Origin: JACRBK01 sp964427955
GTDB taxonomy: Bacteria > Chloroflexota > Anaerolineae > Aggregatilineales > Aggregatilineaceae
DNA: 11,056 bases
NCBI GenBank assembly: GCA_964427955.1
Contig: CAYRWY010000172.1
Coordinates: forward strand, 1 to 11,056
Direction of reading: 5' to 3'
Below are positions 1-6,129 of this stretch, piece after piece. A program made the translations under genes and the position numbers. Position 1 is the first letter of the stretch. Each line of letters opens with the position of its first letter. Under the pieces are notes generated by a model. That model had not been told where the DNA came from and made no database searches. It saw nothing but the letters and a program-made list of their open reading frames with translations.

Positions 1-1098
1 GTTCACGATGCGGTTGATGTAGTCCTGGGTGCGACGTCCAGGCCGGATGCCGGGGATAAACCCGCCGTTCTTTTGCAGGTTCTCGCCCAGGTTCTGGTTC
101 TGGATCATCACGCCGGTATAGAAGTAGGTGAAGCCGACCACCAGCCAGAAGTACACAAACCAGTAGATGAAGCCCTGCTGATTCGCGAAGGTATCCTGGA
201 TCTTCTGGGCGGTATCACCGCTGAAGAACCCGGCCACGATGCCAGGGAAGGTCACGATCGACTGGGCGAAGATCAGCGGGATCATGCCCGCGGTGTTGAC
301 CTTCAGCGGGATATGGGTCGTGCCGCCGCCGTACATCTTGCGACCGCGCACGCGCTTGCCATATTGGACCGGTATCCGTCGTGTCCCTTCCTGGATGACC
401 ACGATGACGATCACCGTGACCAAAATCAGCACGATGAACACGACCAGGTTGAAGACAAAATGCGTCTGGAGCAGTTGGTACAGGTTGGCAGGCACGCGCG
501 ACACGATACCGGCGAAGATGATCACCGAGATACCGTTGCCGATACCCTGTTCGGTAATCAGATTGCCCAGCCAGATCGCAAACATCGTCCCAGCCGTCAT
601 AGTCGCGATGACCGAAATGGTCGTCAACCAGTCGGCATCGCTCCCAAACCCAAAGCCGGGGATCAGTGTCTTGCCCCCCGCGTTGTTCACCTGGGTCTGG
701 AAGATATTGACCTGACCTACCGCCTGCAAAGCCGCCATCGGGATGGCCAGAAAATAGGTGTAGCGATCAATCTTCTTCTGCCCACCCGGTTCTTTCTGGA
801 TCGCTTCCAGCGCCGGGATGATCGGAACCAACAGTTGCAGGATGATCGAAGCGGTGATGTACGGATACACCCCATTGGCGATCACGCTGAAGTTGGAGAC
901 CGCGCCCCCCGACAGCAGGTTGAGCACACTCAAAAAGCCCGATTCATCCGCCTTGAACAGCTCGTCCAGCGCGCCGCGATCCACACCAGGGACCGTCACG
1001 TGCGCCGCGAACTGGTAGATGATCAGGATTAACAAGGTATACAGGAGTTTTCGCCGCAGGTCCGGCAGGCGGAACGCATTCCGCAGCGCCTCGATCAT
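1..1098 (-). CDS. secY: Protein translocase subunit SecY (3' end cut by window edge)
   Basis: SecY is the channel-forming core of the Sec translocon in the cytoplasmic membrane; it works with SecE, SecG and SecA or the ribosome. The frame is open from the ATG at 1098 to the left edge, giving 366 residues of a protein usually about 430 to 450 long, so the last helices are missing. Visible marks are an N-terminal cytoplasmic segment, a first hydrophobic helix near residues 18-33, a plug-like region and second helix near 55-95, further hydrophobic stretches near 160-180, 186-200, 213-235, 270-290 and 310-333, the conserved cytoplasmic loop RRIPVQYGKR at 240-249, and the C5-loop motif GIRPGRRT at 350-357. 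An AAGGAAG Shine-Dalgarno sequence lies 7 bases before the ATG. It follows rplO after a 97 nt gap holding a strong inverted repeat, the usual end of the spc block. Confidence 0.97.
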   Translation of the reverse strand, partial: MIEALRNAFRLPDLRRKLLYTLLILIIYQFAAHVTVPGVDRGALDELFKADESGFLSVLNLLSGGAVSNFSVIANGVYPYITASIILQLLVPIIPALEAIQKEPGGQKKIDRYTYFLAIPMAALQAVGQVNIFQTQVNNAGGKTLIPGFGFGSDADWLTTISVIATMTAGTMFAIWLGNLITEQGIGNGISVIIFAGIVSRVPANLYQLLQTHFVFNLVVFIVLILVTVIVIVVIQEGTRRIPVQYGKRVRGRKMYGGGTTHIPLKVNTAGMIPLIFAQSIVTFPGIVAGFFSGDTAQKIQDTFANQQGFIYWFVYFWLVVGFTYFYTGVMIQNQNLGENLQKNGGFIPGIRPGRRTQDYINRIVN

Positions 1099-1145
1099 AA
1101 GCTTACTTCCTTATCCACTCTTGGTTGAAGGGCGCATCGATAACT

Positions 1146-1183
1146 CCCACGGACCGGGACAATCTCGTGCCCGGTCCGGTGGG
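1146..1183 (-). promoter_or_regulatory. Inverted repeat between rplO and secY
   Basis: A 9-bp perfect core (CGGACCGGG at 1150-1158 against CCCGGTCCG at 1170-1178) extends outward, past one bulged base, by four more pairs (1146-1149 with 1180-1183). It can extend inward by CA/TG past a bulged A. It sits 12 nt after the rplO stop and about 48 nt before the secY start. On the transcribed strand it is followed by GTTATCG rather than a U-run, so it does not look like a classical intrinsic terminator. A processing site, an mRNA-stabilising hairpin or a partial attenuator between ribosomal genes and secY is possible; this is inference. Confidence 0.6.
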
Positions 1184-1195
1184 TTTATGCGTGTA

Positions 1196-1729
1196 TTATT
1201 TCGCCTCGCGCTGCGCACGCAGTTCGGCAAGCTGCTCTTTGCGCAGCTTCTTGACCGTCGCACGCGCACCCGTCAGCAGCAGTTCGAGCTTTTCGACCGA
1301 ACCGCCTGCCTGCTCGATCTTGGCCTGGGCGGTCTTGGTGAAGCGGTGCGCCTTGACCGTCAGTTTGACCGCCAAGTCACCTTCGCCCAAGATCACGACC
1401 GGCTTATCGGCATCTTTGATCAGACCGTGCTCGACCAACGCTTCGGGCGTGACCGTGTCACCGGCTGCAAAGGTCGCTGCCAGAGCGTCCACATTGACTT
1501 CCTGGCACTCGATCCGAAAAACGTTGTTGAACCCGCGCTTGAAGGGCAACCGGCGCACCAGGGGGAGCTGTCCACCTTCGAAATAAGCGCCTTTGTTCTT
1601 GCCAGTACGCGCGCCCTGGCCTTTGGTACCCCGCCCGGCGGTTTTACCCTGCCCGGCGCTGATACCACGACCGACACGCTTATGCTTTTTCGTAGACCCT
1701 TCCGCCGGGCGCAGATCGTGTAACTTCAT
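1196..1729 (-). CDS. rplO: 50S ribosomal protein L15
   Basis: L15 (uL15) is a late-assembling protein of the large subunit that contacts 23S rRNA through a long glycine-rich N-terminal arm. The 177-residue product has the typical start MKLHDL, the Gly/Arg/Lys arm with GRG and GKTAGRGTKGQ (about residues 20-38), and the family motif around GGQLPLVRRLPFKRGF. The usual bacterial length is about 145-150; the excess is a charged C-terminal tail after the conserved AGGSVEKLE segment. The ATG at 1729 overlaps the rpmD stop as ATGA, which implies translational coupling. The gene ends with TAA shortly before the hairpin that separates it from secY. Confidence 0.97.
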   Translation of the reverse strand: MKLHDLRPAEGSTKKHKRVGRGISAGQGKTAGRGTKGQGARTGKNKGAYFEGGQLPLVRRLPFKRGFNNVFRIECQEVNVDALAATFAAGDTVTPEALVEHGLIKDADKPVVILGEGDLAVKLTVKAHRFTKTAQAKIEQAGGSVEKLELLLTGARATVKKLRKEQLAELRAQREAK

Positions 1730-1914
1730 GACTCGATCTCCTCAACCTTCAACAGGTGGATGATCTTGTGAATCATACCACGCACGGGCGGCGTATCCTC
1801 ATGGATAATGCTCGAATTCATCTTGCCCAGCCCCAGCGACTTGACCGTTTCTTTTTGACGCTTGGTGTAGCCGATCGGGCTTTTGACCAATGTGATACGC
1901 AGCTTTTTACTCAT
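1726..1914 (-). CDS. rpmD: 50S ribosomal protein L30
   Basis: L30 (uL30) is a small single-domain protein of the large subunit. The 62-residue product is of normal bacterial length. It shows the family pattern: a basic start (MSKKLRITLVKSPIG), the R/K-rich segment followed by LGLGKMNSS, and the conserved TPPVRGMI followed by a hydrophobic helix. It starts with ATG inside the last codons of rpsE (8-nt overlap, shared bases ATGAGTAA), and its own TGA overlaps the rplO start by four bases. The rpsE-rpmD-rplO trio is therefore probably translationally coupled. Confidence 0.96.
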   Translation of the reverse strand: MSKKLRITLVKSPIGYTKRQKETVKSLGLGKMNSSIIHEDTPPVRGMIHKIIHLLKVEEIES

Positions 1915-2458
1915 TGGTGACTTTCCTTCCGCGCTTCCAGAACGGCATCAGTTCCGCTGGATTCTTGCCGCGCATGGCTGCGACATCTTCCGGATTCCGC
2001 AGTTGGAACAGCGCTTCGAGCGTCGCGTGAGCTACGTTCAGGATATTGGAGCTACCCTGGCTCTTGCTCAAGATGTCGCGAACGCCCGCCGCTTCCAACA
2101 CCGCACGCACGCCACCACCGGCGATCACGCCCGTACCGGGGGACGCGGGTTTGAGCAGCACTACCGCACCGCCACGCTTGCCCGTCACTTCATGCGGAAT
2201 GGTCGTCTCGGACAGCGACAGGGTATGCATATTGCGGCGCGCACGCTCGGACGCTTTACGGATCGCATCCGGCACGCCACGGGCCTTGCCGACCCCAATG
2301 CCAACCTGTCCCCGATTATCCCCTACAACGACCACCGCGCGGAAGGCGAAGCGTCGGCCACCTTTGACCACCTTGGCGACGCGGGTGATGTCAATTACGC
2401 GCTCATCAAGCTCATCGCGCTCTTCTTCACGTTCGCGTCGAGGTTCTCGTCTTCCCAT
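1907..2458 (-). CDS. rpsE: 30S ribosomal protein S5
   Basis: S5 (uS5) lies at the mRNA entry side of the small subunit and influences decoding fidelity. The product is 183 residues with the ATG at 2458. A GTG at 2470 is in frame upstream, but the GGAG at 2468-2465 sits six bases before the ATG, making the ATG the better start. Seen in the protein are an N-terminal charged extension rich in Arg and Glu, the double-stranded RNA-binding-like domain (VKGGRRF, then GDNRGQVGIGVGKA) and the C-terminal domain (GTGVIAGGGVRAVLEAAGV). The extension makes it slightly longer than the common 165 or so. The last bases overlap rpmD; upstream a 78-nt gap with a long inverted repeat separates it from rplR. Confidence 0.97.
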   Translation of the reverse strand: MGRREPRREREEERDELDERVIDITRVAKVVKGGRRFAFRAVVVVGDNRGQVGIGVGKARGVPDAIRKASERARRNMHTLSLSETTIPHEVTGKRGGAVVLLKPASPGTGVIAGGGVRAVLEAAGVRDILSKSQGSSNILNVAHATLEALFQLRNPEDVAAMRGKNPAELMPFWKRGRKVTNE

Positions 2459-2475
2459 GGTTATCTCCACTAATC

Positions 2476-2529
2476 AACCCGGTAGCCGGACGGGGCTTCT
2501 GGCCCCGCATGGACTCCGGCGTCCCGGTT
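2476..2529 (-). promoter_or_regulatory. Extended inverted repeat between rplR and rpsE
   Basis: Nested complementary arms fill most of the 78-nt rplR-rpsE gap. The apical stem pairs CGGGGC (2491-2496) with GCCCCG (2502-2507) around a 5-nt loop. It stacks directly, with a 7-nt bulge on one side only, on GCCGGA (2485-2490) against TCCGGC (2515-2520). An outer stem pairs 2476-2482 with 2523-2529 with one mismatch. It begins 7 nt after the rplR stop and ends about 17 nt before the rpsE start, just upstream of its Shine-Dalgarno sequence. There is no U-tract on the transcribed strand. It could tune rpsE translation, bind a ribosomal protein or be a processing site; none of these is shown. Confidence 0.6.
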
Positions 2530-2536
2530 CAAATTA

Positions 2537-2899
2537 CTAGAAATCTAACCCAGCTTCGCGCGCGCCATCCGCCAGGGCTTTGATGCGGCCATGATACCGA
2601 TAGCCACCCCGGTCGAACACGACTTGCTTGACTCCAGCAGCCAGGGCGCGCTGGGCGAGGAGCTGACCCACTAACTTGGCAGCTTCAGTTTTGTTTTTCC
2701 CGTCCACCTGGCCGCGCAGTTCGCGGTCGATGGTTGAGGCCGAGACCAGCGTATGTCCCTCGACATCGTCGATCACCTGAGCGTAGATATTCGTCAGGCT
2801 ACGGAATACGTTCAAGCGAGGCCGGTCCGGCGTTCCTGAGATGCGAGCACGCACCCGACGATGACGGCGTTGGCGTGCGATACGTCCTTTTTCACTCAT
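2537..2899 (-). CDS. rplR: 50S ribosomal protein L18
   Basis: L18 (uL18) binds 5S rRNA and, with L5, helps place it in the central protuberance of the large subunit. The 120-residue product matches the usual bacterial length. It has the basic N-terminal arm (RQRRHRRVRARI), the conserved GTPDRPRLNVFRSLTNIYAQVIDD region (about residues 22-45) and the C-terminal VVFDRGGYRYHGRIKALADG followed by AREAGLDF. The start is ATG, with GGAGAG upstream. It follows rplF after 25 nt. The gap to rpsE downstream holds an extended inverted repeat. Confidence 0.97.
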   Translation of the reverse strand: MSEKGRIARQRRHRRVRARISGTPDRPRLNVFRSLTNIYAQVIDDVEGHTLVSASTIDRELRGQVDGKNKTEAAKLVGQLLAQRALAAGVKQVVFDRGGYRYHGRIKALADGAREAGLDF

Positions 2900-2924
2900 G
2901 ACTATCTCTCCGACACCTTACAGC

Positions 2925-3470
2925 CTAGCCAGTTTTACCGGCTTTACCAGCCTTGCGGCGGATAATTTCGCCCTGGTAGCGGACGCCCTTGCCCAGATAG
3001 GGTTCCGGCGGACGCAGTTTGCGAATATAGGCAGCTAATTCGCCTACAACTTGCTTATCGGTTCCTCGGACCTTGATGACCCGTCCACGCTCTTCGACGG
3101 CGAACTCCACGTCCTTGGGCGGCTTGATCGGGATGTTGTGGGAATACCCCAGGTACATCACCAGGTTCTTGCCGTCCATTTCACCGCGATAGCCAACGCC
3201 TTCGATCGTCAGCACGCGCTCGAACCCGGTGCTCACGCCGGTCACCATATTGGCGAGCAGCGCGCGGGTCGTGCCGTGCAAGGCGCGATGACGGCGGTCA
3301 TCACTCGGACGGGTGATTACGATCTGCTTGCTTTCCTGCTTGATCGCAATCTCCGGCGAAAACGCGTAGGACAATTCACCCTTCGGGCCTTTGACGGTGA
3401 CTGCACTACCGTCAATAATGACCTGAACCTTGTCCGGGATCGGAATCGGTTGTTTCCCAATTCGAGACAC
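2925..3470 (-). CDS. rplF: 50S ribosomal protein L6
   Basis: L6 (uL6) has two similar domains and binds 23S rRNA near the factor-binding region of the large subunit. The product has 181 residues, the normal size. It begins SRIGKQPIPIP, has the VKGPKGELS strand near residues 27-35, and ends with the conserved C-terminal segment PPEPYLGKGVRYQGEIIRRK followed by a Gly/Lys tail. The start is GTG at 3470, preceded by AAGGA eight bases upstream; a nearby ATG at 3478 is out of frame. It is separated from rpsH by 184 nt, the longest gap in the cluster, which contains two hairpins. Confidence 0.97.
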   Translation of the reverse strand: MSRIGKQPIPIPDKVQVIIDGSAVTVKGPKGELSYAFSPEIAIKQESKQIVITRPSDDRRHRALHGTTRALLANMVTGVSTGFERVLTIEGVGYRGEMDGKNLVMYLGYSHNIPIKPPKDVEFAVEERGRVIKVRGTDKQVVGELAAYIRKLRPPEPYLGKGVRYQGEIIRRKAGKAGKTG

Positions 3471-3654
3471 GGTTCCATTCCTTCCTTCGTTACCTTAACG
3501 ATAAGTGAGTGCGCGGAAAGATGTTGGCCGGGCCGGGATGCATCGTAGAACTTCTGGGCGAAGATGGTGAAGGCGTGCCTCGACCGCCTCGCCCAGCTCT
3601 TTTACTGGCATCCGCCAGTCCCGTTTAGGCGTAAGGTTGGCGCTCCGCCTGGCA
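3471..3654 (-). promoter_or_regulatory. rpsH-rplF intergenic region with two adjacent hairpins
   Basis: This is the longest non-coding stretch in the cluster. In transcription order the first hairpin is a perfect 6-bp stem with a 4-base loop (arms 3614-3619 and 3604-3609, ACTGGC/GCCAGT). Seven bases later comes a second structure with an 8-bp perfect closing stem (TCGCCCAG at 3589-3596, CTGGGCGA at 3554-3561) and an inner GGCG/CGCC pairing (3572-3575 with 3585-3588). Neither is followed by a U-tract. An in-frame ATG at 3611 opens a 38-codon frame ending at 3495, but it lacks a Shine-Dalgarno sequence and resembles nothing I know. I see no convincing -10/-35 promoter. Regulatory or processing function is inferred. 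Confidence 0.5.
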
Positions 3655-4053
3655 TTACCAGACGTAGCAGAGCACCTCGCCACCAACGCCCTCGCGGCGT
3701 GCTTGTTGGCCGGTCATCACACCCTTGGGGGTGGTCAGGATGCAAATGCCCATCCCGCTCAAGACCCAAGGAATTTCACTCTTCGCGACGTAGACCCGGC
3801 GCCCCGGTTTACTGACGCGCTTCAAGTTGGTGATCACCGACACCCGCTCGCGACGTTTGCCCCAATACTTCAGCCGGATGGTGATGACCGAGGCCGGCTG
3901 TTGTTCGGTGACCGTCACGTCTTCGATATAACCTTCGTTCTTCAGGATTTGCGCTACGGACAAATTGATCTTGGAGAACGGCACTGCTACCAGAGCGTGC
4001 CCTACCATGACCGCATTGCGAATCCGGGTCAACATATCAGCAATAGGATCCAT
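3655..4053 (-). CDS. rpsH: 30S ribosomal protein S8
   Basis: S8 (uS8) is a primary 16S rRNA-binding protein that organises the central domain of the small subunit; in Escherichia coli it also represses spc translation. The 132-residue product has the standard length. It starts with the family signature MDPIADMLTRIRNA, has the central SVITNLKRVSKPGRRVYV segment, and ends with the C-terminal RNA-binding motif in which GVGGEVLCYVW is nearly invariant. The start is ATG, 15 nt after the rpsN stop. The adjoining downstream gap has RNA structure that may be relevant to regulation, but no S8-site match has been shown. Confidence 0.98.
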   Translation of the reverse strand: MDPIADMLTRIRNAVMVGHALVAVPFSKINLSVAQILKNEGYIEDVTVTEQQPASVITIRLKYWGKRRERVSVITNLKRVSKPGRRVYVAKSEIPWVLSGMGICILTTPKGVMTGQQARREGVGGEVLCYVW

Positions 4054-4068
4054 GATTTCGCTCCGGTA

Positions 4069-4275
4069 TTACCAGCTTGACTTGACCACGCCGGGAATCT
4101 TACCTTCCAGGGCCAATTCCCGGAAGTGGATGCGGCACAACCCAAAGCGGCGGATATAGCCCCGGGACCGCCCGCATACTTTACCCGAGTGCGGGTCTAC
4201 GTACTGGCAGCGATTGCGCACGCGCACTTTATATTTGCGCTTGGTCTCGCGTGCCACCATCGACTTTTTCGCCAT
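4069..4275 (-). CDS. rpsN: 30S ribosomal protein S14, zinc type with an altered metal site
   Basis: S14 (uS14) sits in the head of the small subunit next to S3 and S10. The 68-residue product has the short zinc-type body: basic N-terminus, GRSRGYIRRFGLC, FRELA, IPGV and the terminal KSSW. The usual short S14 has C-x2-C, twelve residues, then C-x2-C, in about 61 residues. Here the candidate ligands are Cys23, Cys34, Cys47 and His50, that is C-x10-C-x12-C-x2-H. The first pair is spread by about eight inserted residues (including Asp27, His29), and the last Cys is His. The reading frame is intact and the rest is well conserved, so it is probably functional. It sits in the canonical place between rplE and rpsH. 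Confidence 0.96.
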   Translation of the reverse strand: MAKKSMVARETKRKYKVRVRNRCQYVDPHSGKVCGRSRGYIRRFGLCRIHFRELALEGKIPGVVKSSW

Positions 4276-4310
4276 AGGTTCACACCTTTTCCAGAACTTA
4301 AACCCGTTCG

Positions 4311-4859
4311 CTAACTCTCGCGGAACGGCATCCCCATCAACTTGAGCAGACGCCGGCCCTCTTCGTCGGTGCGGGCGGTGGTGACAATGGTGATTTCAAG
4401 GCCGCGCACCTTGTCAATTTTGTCGTACTCGATTTCGGGGAACAGGATTTGCTCCCGAACTCCCAGGGTATAGTTGCCACGCCCATCAAACGCGTCGGGG
4501 CTGATGCCGCTGAAGTCGCGCGTGCGAGGCAGCGCGATGTTCGTCAAGCGGTCCATCATGGCCCACATCCGCTCACCGCGCAGGTCCACTTTCACGCCGA
4601 TGGCGCGTCCCTCGCGCAGTTTGAAGTTCGCGACGCTGATGCGCGCTTTGGTGATCACCGGCTGTTGGCCCGTAATCTTGCGCAAGTCTTCCACCGCCGC
4701 GTCCAACGCTTTCGCGTTGTCGAGCGCCTCACCCACACCGATGTTCAAGACGACTTTGGTGATGCGCGGAACCCGCATCGGAGTGGTAAATCCAAATTCC
4801 TGCATCAGGGCCGGAACAACTTCCTTACGGTAGCGCTCCAGCATACGATTGGTCGTCAT
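4311..4859 (-). CDS. rplE: 50S ribosomal protein L5
   Basis: L5 (uL5) binds 5S rRNA and forms part of the central protuberance, contacting the P-site tRNA and the small subunit head. The product has 182 residues, normal for the family. It shows the N-terminal segment (MLERYRKEVVPALMQEF), the conserved PRITKVVLNIGVGEA near residues 31-45, TGQQPVITKARISVANFKLREG in the middle, and GRGNYTLGVREQILFPEIEYD followed by the C-terminal strand ITIVTTARTDEE. The start is ATG with GAGG nine bases upstream. It lies 28 nt after rplX and 35 nt before rpsN. Confidence 0.98.
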   Translation of the reverse strand: MTTNRMLERYRKEVVPALMQEFGFTTPMRVPRITKVVLNIGVGEALDNAKALDAAVEDLRKITGQQPVITKARISVANFKLREGRAIGVKVDLRGERMWAMMDRLTNIALPRTRDFSGISPDAFDGRGNYTLGVREQILFPEIEYDKIDKVRGLEITIVTTARTDEEGRRLLKLMGMPFRES

Positions 4860-4887
4860 ACTTGCTTACCTCACTTTGCGAAGACGG

Positions 4888-5211
4888 CTAGTCGATGTCC
4901 TGGCCGCACTTACGGCAGACCCGGACCTTCATGTCGTCTTCCGTCACCCGGAACCCGACCCGCGTGGCCTCGCTGCACTGAGGGCAAACCAGCATCACGT
5001 TCGATAAATGGATCGGTGCCTCAAACTCGATGATACCCGGCTGGACTTGCTGACGGCCTGCCTGGACGGGGCGCTGGTGCTTGCGGGCGATGTTCACCCG
5101 TTCGACCACCACGCGCTCTTTCTTCGGCACCACGCGCAGCACTGCGCCCGTCGTGCCTTTGTCTTTGCCTGCGATCACGAGAACCGTGTCGCCCTTTTTG
5201 ATCCGCTGCAT
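4888..5211 (-). CDS. rplX: 50S ribosomal protein L24 with C-terminal zinc ribbon
   Basis: L24 (uL24) is an assembly-initiating protein that binds the 5' region of 23S rRNA, near the exit of the peptide tunnel. The 107-residue product opens with a KOW motif (KKGDTVLVIAGKDKGTTGAV, residues 5-24), followed by the VNIARKHQRP segment and EAPIHLSNVMLV. The C-terminal part carries four cysteines as CPQC (76-79) and CRKC (99-102), a zinc-ribbon arrangement present in a subset of bacterial L24 proteins. The start is ATG; the gene lies 32 nt after rplN and 28 nt before rplE. Confidence 0.97.
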   Translation of the reverse strand: MQRIKKGDTVLVIAGKDKGTTGAVLRVVPKKERVVVERVNIARKHQRPVQAGRQQVQPGIIEFEAPIHLSNVMLVCPQCSEATRVGFRVTEDDMKVRVCRKCGQDID

Positions 5212-5243
5212 ACTCGCCTCACTTAACCTTCCAGCTGGCCGCT

Positions 5244-5615
5244 TTAGAGCGTTTCAGGAGCCAGCGAGACGATCTTCATGAACCCTTTTTCACGCAGTTC
5301 GCGCGCGACCGGGCCAAAAATGCGGGTGCCACGTGGGTCTTTGGTATCGCCTGCCAGGATCACCGCCGCGTTGTCATCAAACTTGATGTACGAACCGTCG
5401 CTCCGGCGGTACTCTTTGGCCGTGCGAACGATCACCGCGCGCACAACTTCGCTCTTCTTCACGGTCCCCTGAGGAGACGCCACTTTGACCGCGGCGATCA
5501 CGATGTCGCCCACCGCCGCCGTGCGACGCTTGGAGCCACCGGTGATATGGAACACCAGCAGTTCGCGCGCGCCCGTGTTGTCCGCTACTTTAACTCGCGT
5601 CTCGTGTTGAAGCAT
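5244..5615 (-). CDS. rplN: 50S ribosomal protein L14
   Basis: L14 (uL14) is a beta-barrel protein at the subunit interface that forms intersubunit bridges with 16S rRNA and, in many bacteria, is the docking site of the silencing factor RsfS. The 123-residue product has the family's usual length. It shows the near-invariant opening ETRVKVADNTGARELLVF, the GDIVIAAVK strand, the central VVRAVIVRTAKEYRR segment, DDNAAVIL, and the C-terminal GTRIFGPVARELREKGFMKI ending SLAPETL. It begins with ATG only 5 nt after the rpsQ stop, so the S10 and spc blocks are continuous here with no visible terminator or promoter between them. Confidence 0.98.
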   Translation of the reverse strand: MLQHETRVKVADNTGARELLVFHITGGSKRRTAAVGDIVIAAVKVASPQGTVKKSEVVRAVIVRTAKEYRRSDGSYIKFDDNAAVILAGDTKDPRGTRIFGPVARELREKGFMKIVSLAPETL

Positions 5616-5620
5616 GGTCC

Positions 5621-5911
5621 CTACGCCTCACTTCCGCCATCGGCAGGCAGCGGTTCGGGTTGTTCCGTCGCTTCCAGCACGGTTTCCACCGCCCAGCGCT
5701 TGGTCTTGCTGATCGGGCGGCTTTCGACGATTTTCACCAGGGCGCCGACGGGCGTCGAGTCGCTTTCGTCGTGCACCACGTACTTCTTCCGCGACCGGAC
5801 CACTTTTTTGTAGAGGGGATGCTGCTTGGTGCTCTCGACCTCTACGACCACCGTTTTGGCGGTGGAGTGACGGACCACGCGACCAATCAACCGCTTACGA
5901 TTGTTAGTCAT
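5621..5911 (-). CDS. rpsQ: 30S ribosomal protein S17
   Basis: S17 (uS17) is a small OB-fold protein that binds 16S rRNA early in small subunit assembly. The product has 96 residues when started at the ATG at 5911, which overlaps the rpmC stop by one base (TAATG). The frame is open further upstream, but that part lies inside rpmC and is not S17-like. Seen are GRVVRHSTAKTVVVEVE (residues 10-26), HPLYKKVVRSRKKYVVHDES, and the conserved GALVKIVESRPISKTKRW. After this core there is a 15- to 20-residue acidic, proline-containing tail (EQPEPLPADGGSEA) beyond the common 80-85 residue length. Confidence 0.97.
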   Translation of the reverse strand: MTNNRKRLIGRVVRHSTAKTVVVEVESTKQHPLYKKVVRSRKKYVVHDESDSTPVGALVKIVESRPISKTKRWAVETVLEATEQPEPLPADGGSEA

Positions 5912-6129
5912 TAGTTCTCCTCCTGGATGACCATCGCGGCCAGTTCCTGCTCGCGCTGGATGGTCAGCAAACGCGCAATTTCTTTCTTGAGCTGGCGAAT
6001 GCGCGTGTAGTCTTCCAACTGGCCGGAGGACCACTGCAACCGGAGGTTGAACATTTCCTGCCGGGCGTCGGAGATCGCCTGCGCGATTTCGACGGCGTTC
6101 ATCTTACGTAACTCAGCTGCTGAAGTCAC
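5911..6129 (-). CDS. rpmC: 50S ribosomal protein L29
   Basis: L29 (uL29) is a short helical hairpin near the exit of the peptide tunnel, close to the docking sites for trigger factor and signal recognition particle. The best start is a GTG at 6129, five bases after GGAGGT, giving 72 residues; it overlaps the 3' end of rplP by 17 bases. The protein shows SAAELRKMNAVEIAQAI, the family motif EMFNLRLQWSSGQLED near residues 25-40, then a second helix with IRQLKKEIARLLTIQRE. Longer upstream frames in the same register lie within rplP and are rejected. The TAA stop shares a base with the rpsQ start. Confidence 0.95.
   Translation of the reverse strand: MTSAAELRKMNAVEIAQAISDARQEMFNLRLQWSSGQLEDYTRIRQLKKEIARLLTIQREQELAAMVIQEEN

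Noticed and set aside
73..1032. A 319-codon open frame on the plus strand across secY
   Set aside because: It is exactly antisense to the conserved secY frame, its product is rich in His, Asp and Arg without any family pattern, and such long antisense frames are common opposite GC-rich genes.
1146..1183. Intrinsic terminator between rplO and secY
   Set aside because: On the transcribed strand the stem is not followed by a run of U. The T-rich stretch lies on the other side, in the plus-strand sense, where no plus-strand gene exists.
2459..2470. Upstream GTG at 2470 as the rpsE start
   Set aside because: The GTG overlaps the GGAG that is ideally spaced for the ATG at 2458, and the four extra residues are not expected in S5.
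3495..3611. Possible 38-residue minus-strand ORF between rpsH and rplF
   Set aside because: The ATG lies inside a hairpin loop, no Shine-Dalgarno sequence precedes it, and the product is not similar to any ribosomal or other protein I know. Treated as part of a structured spacer.
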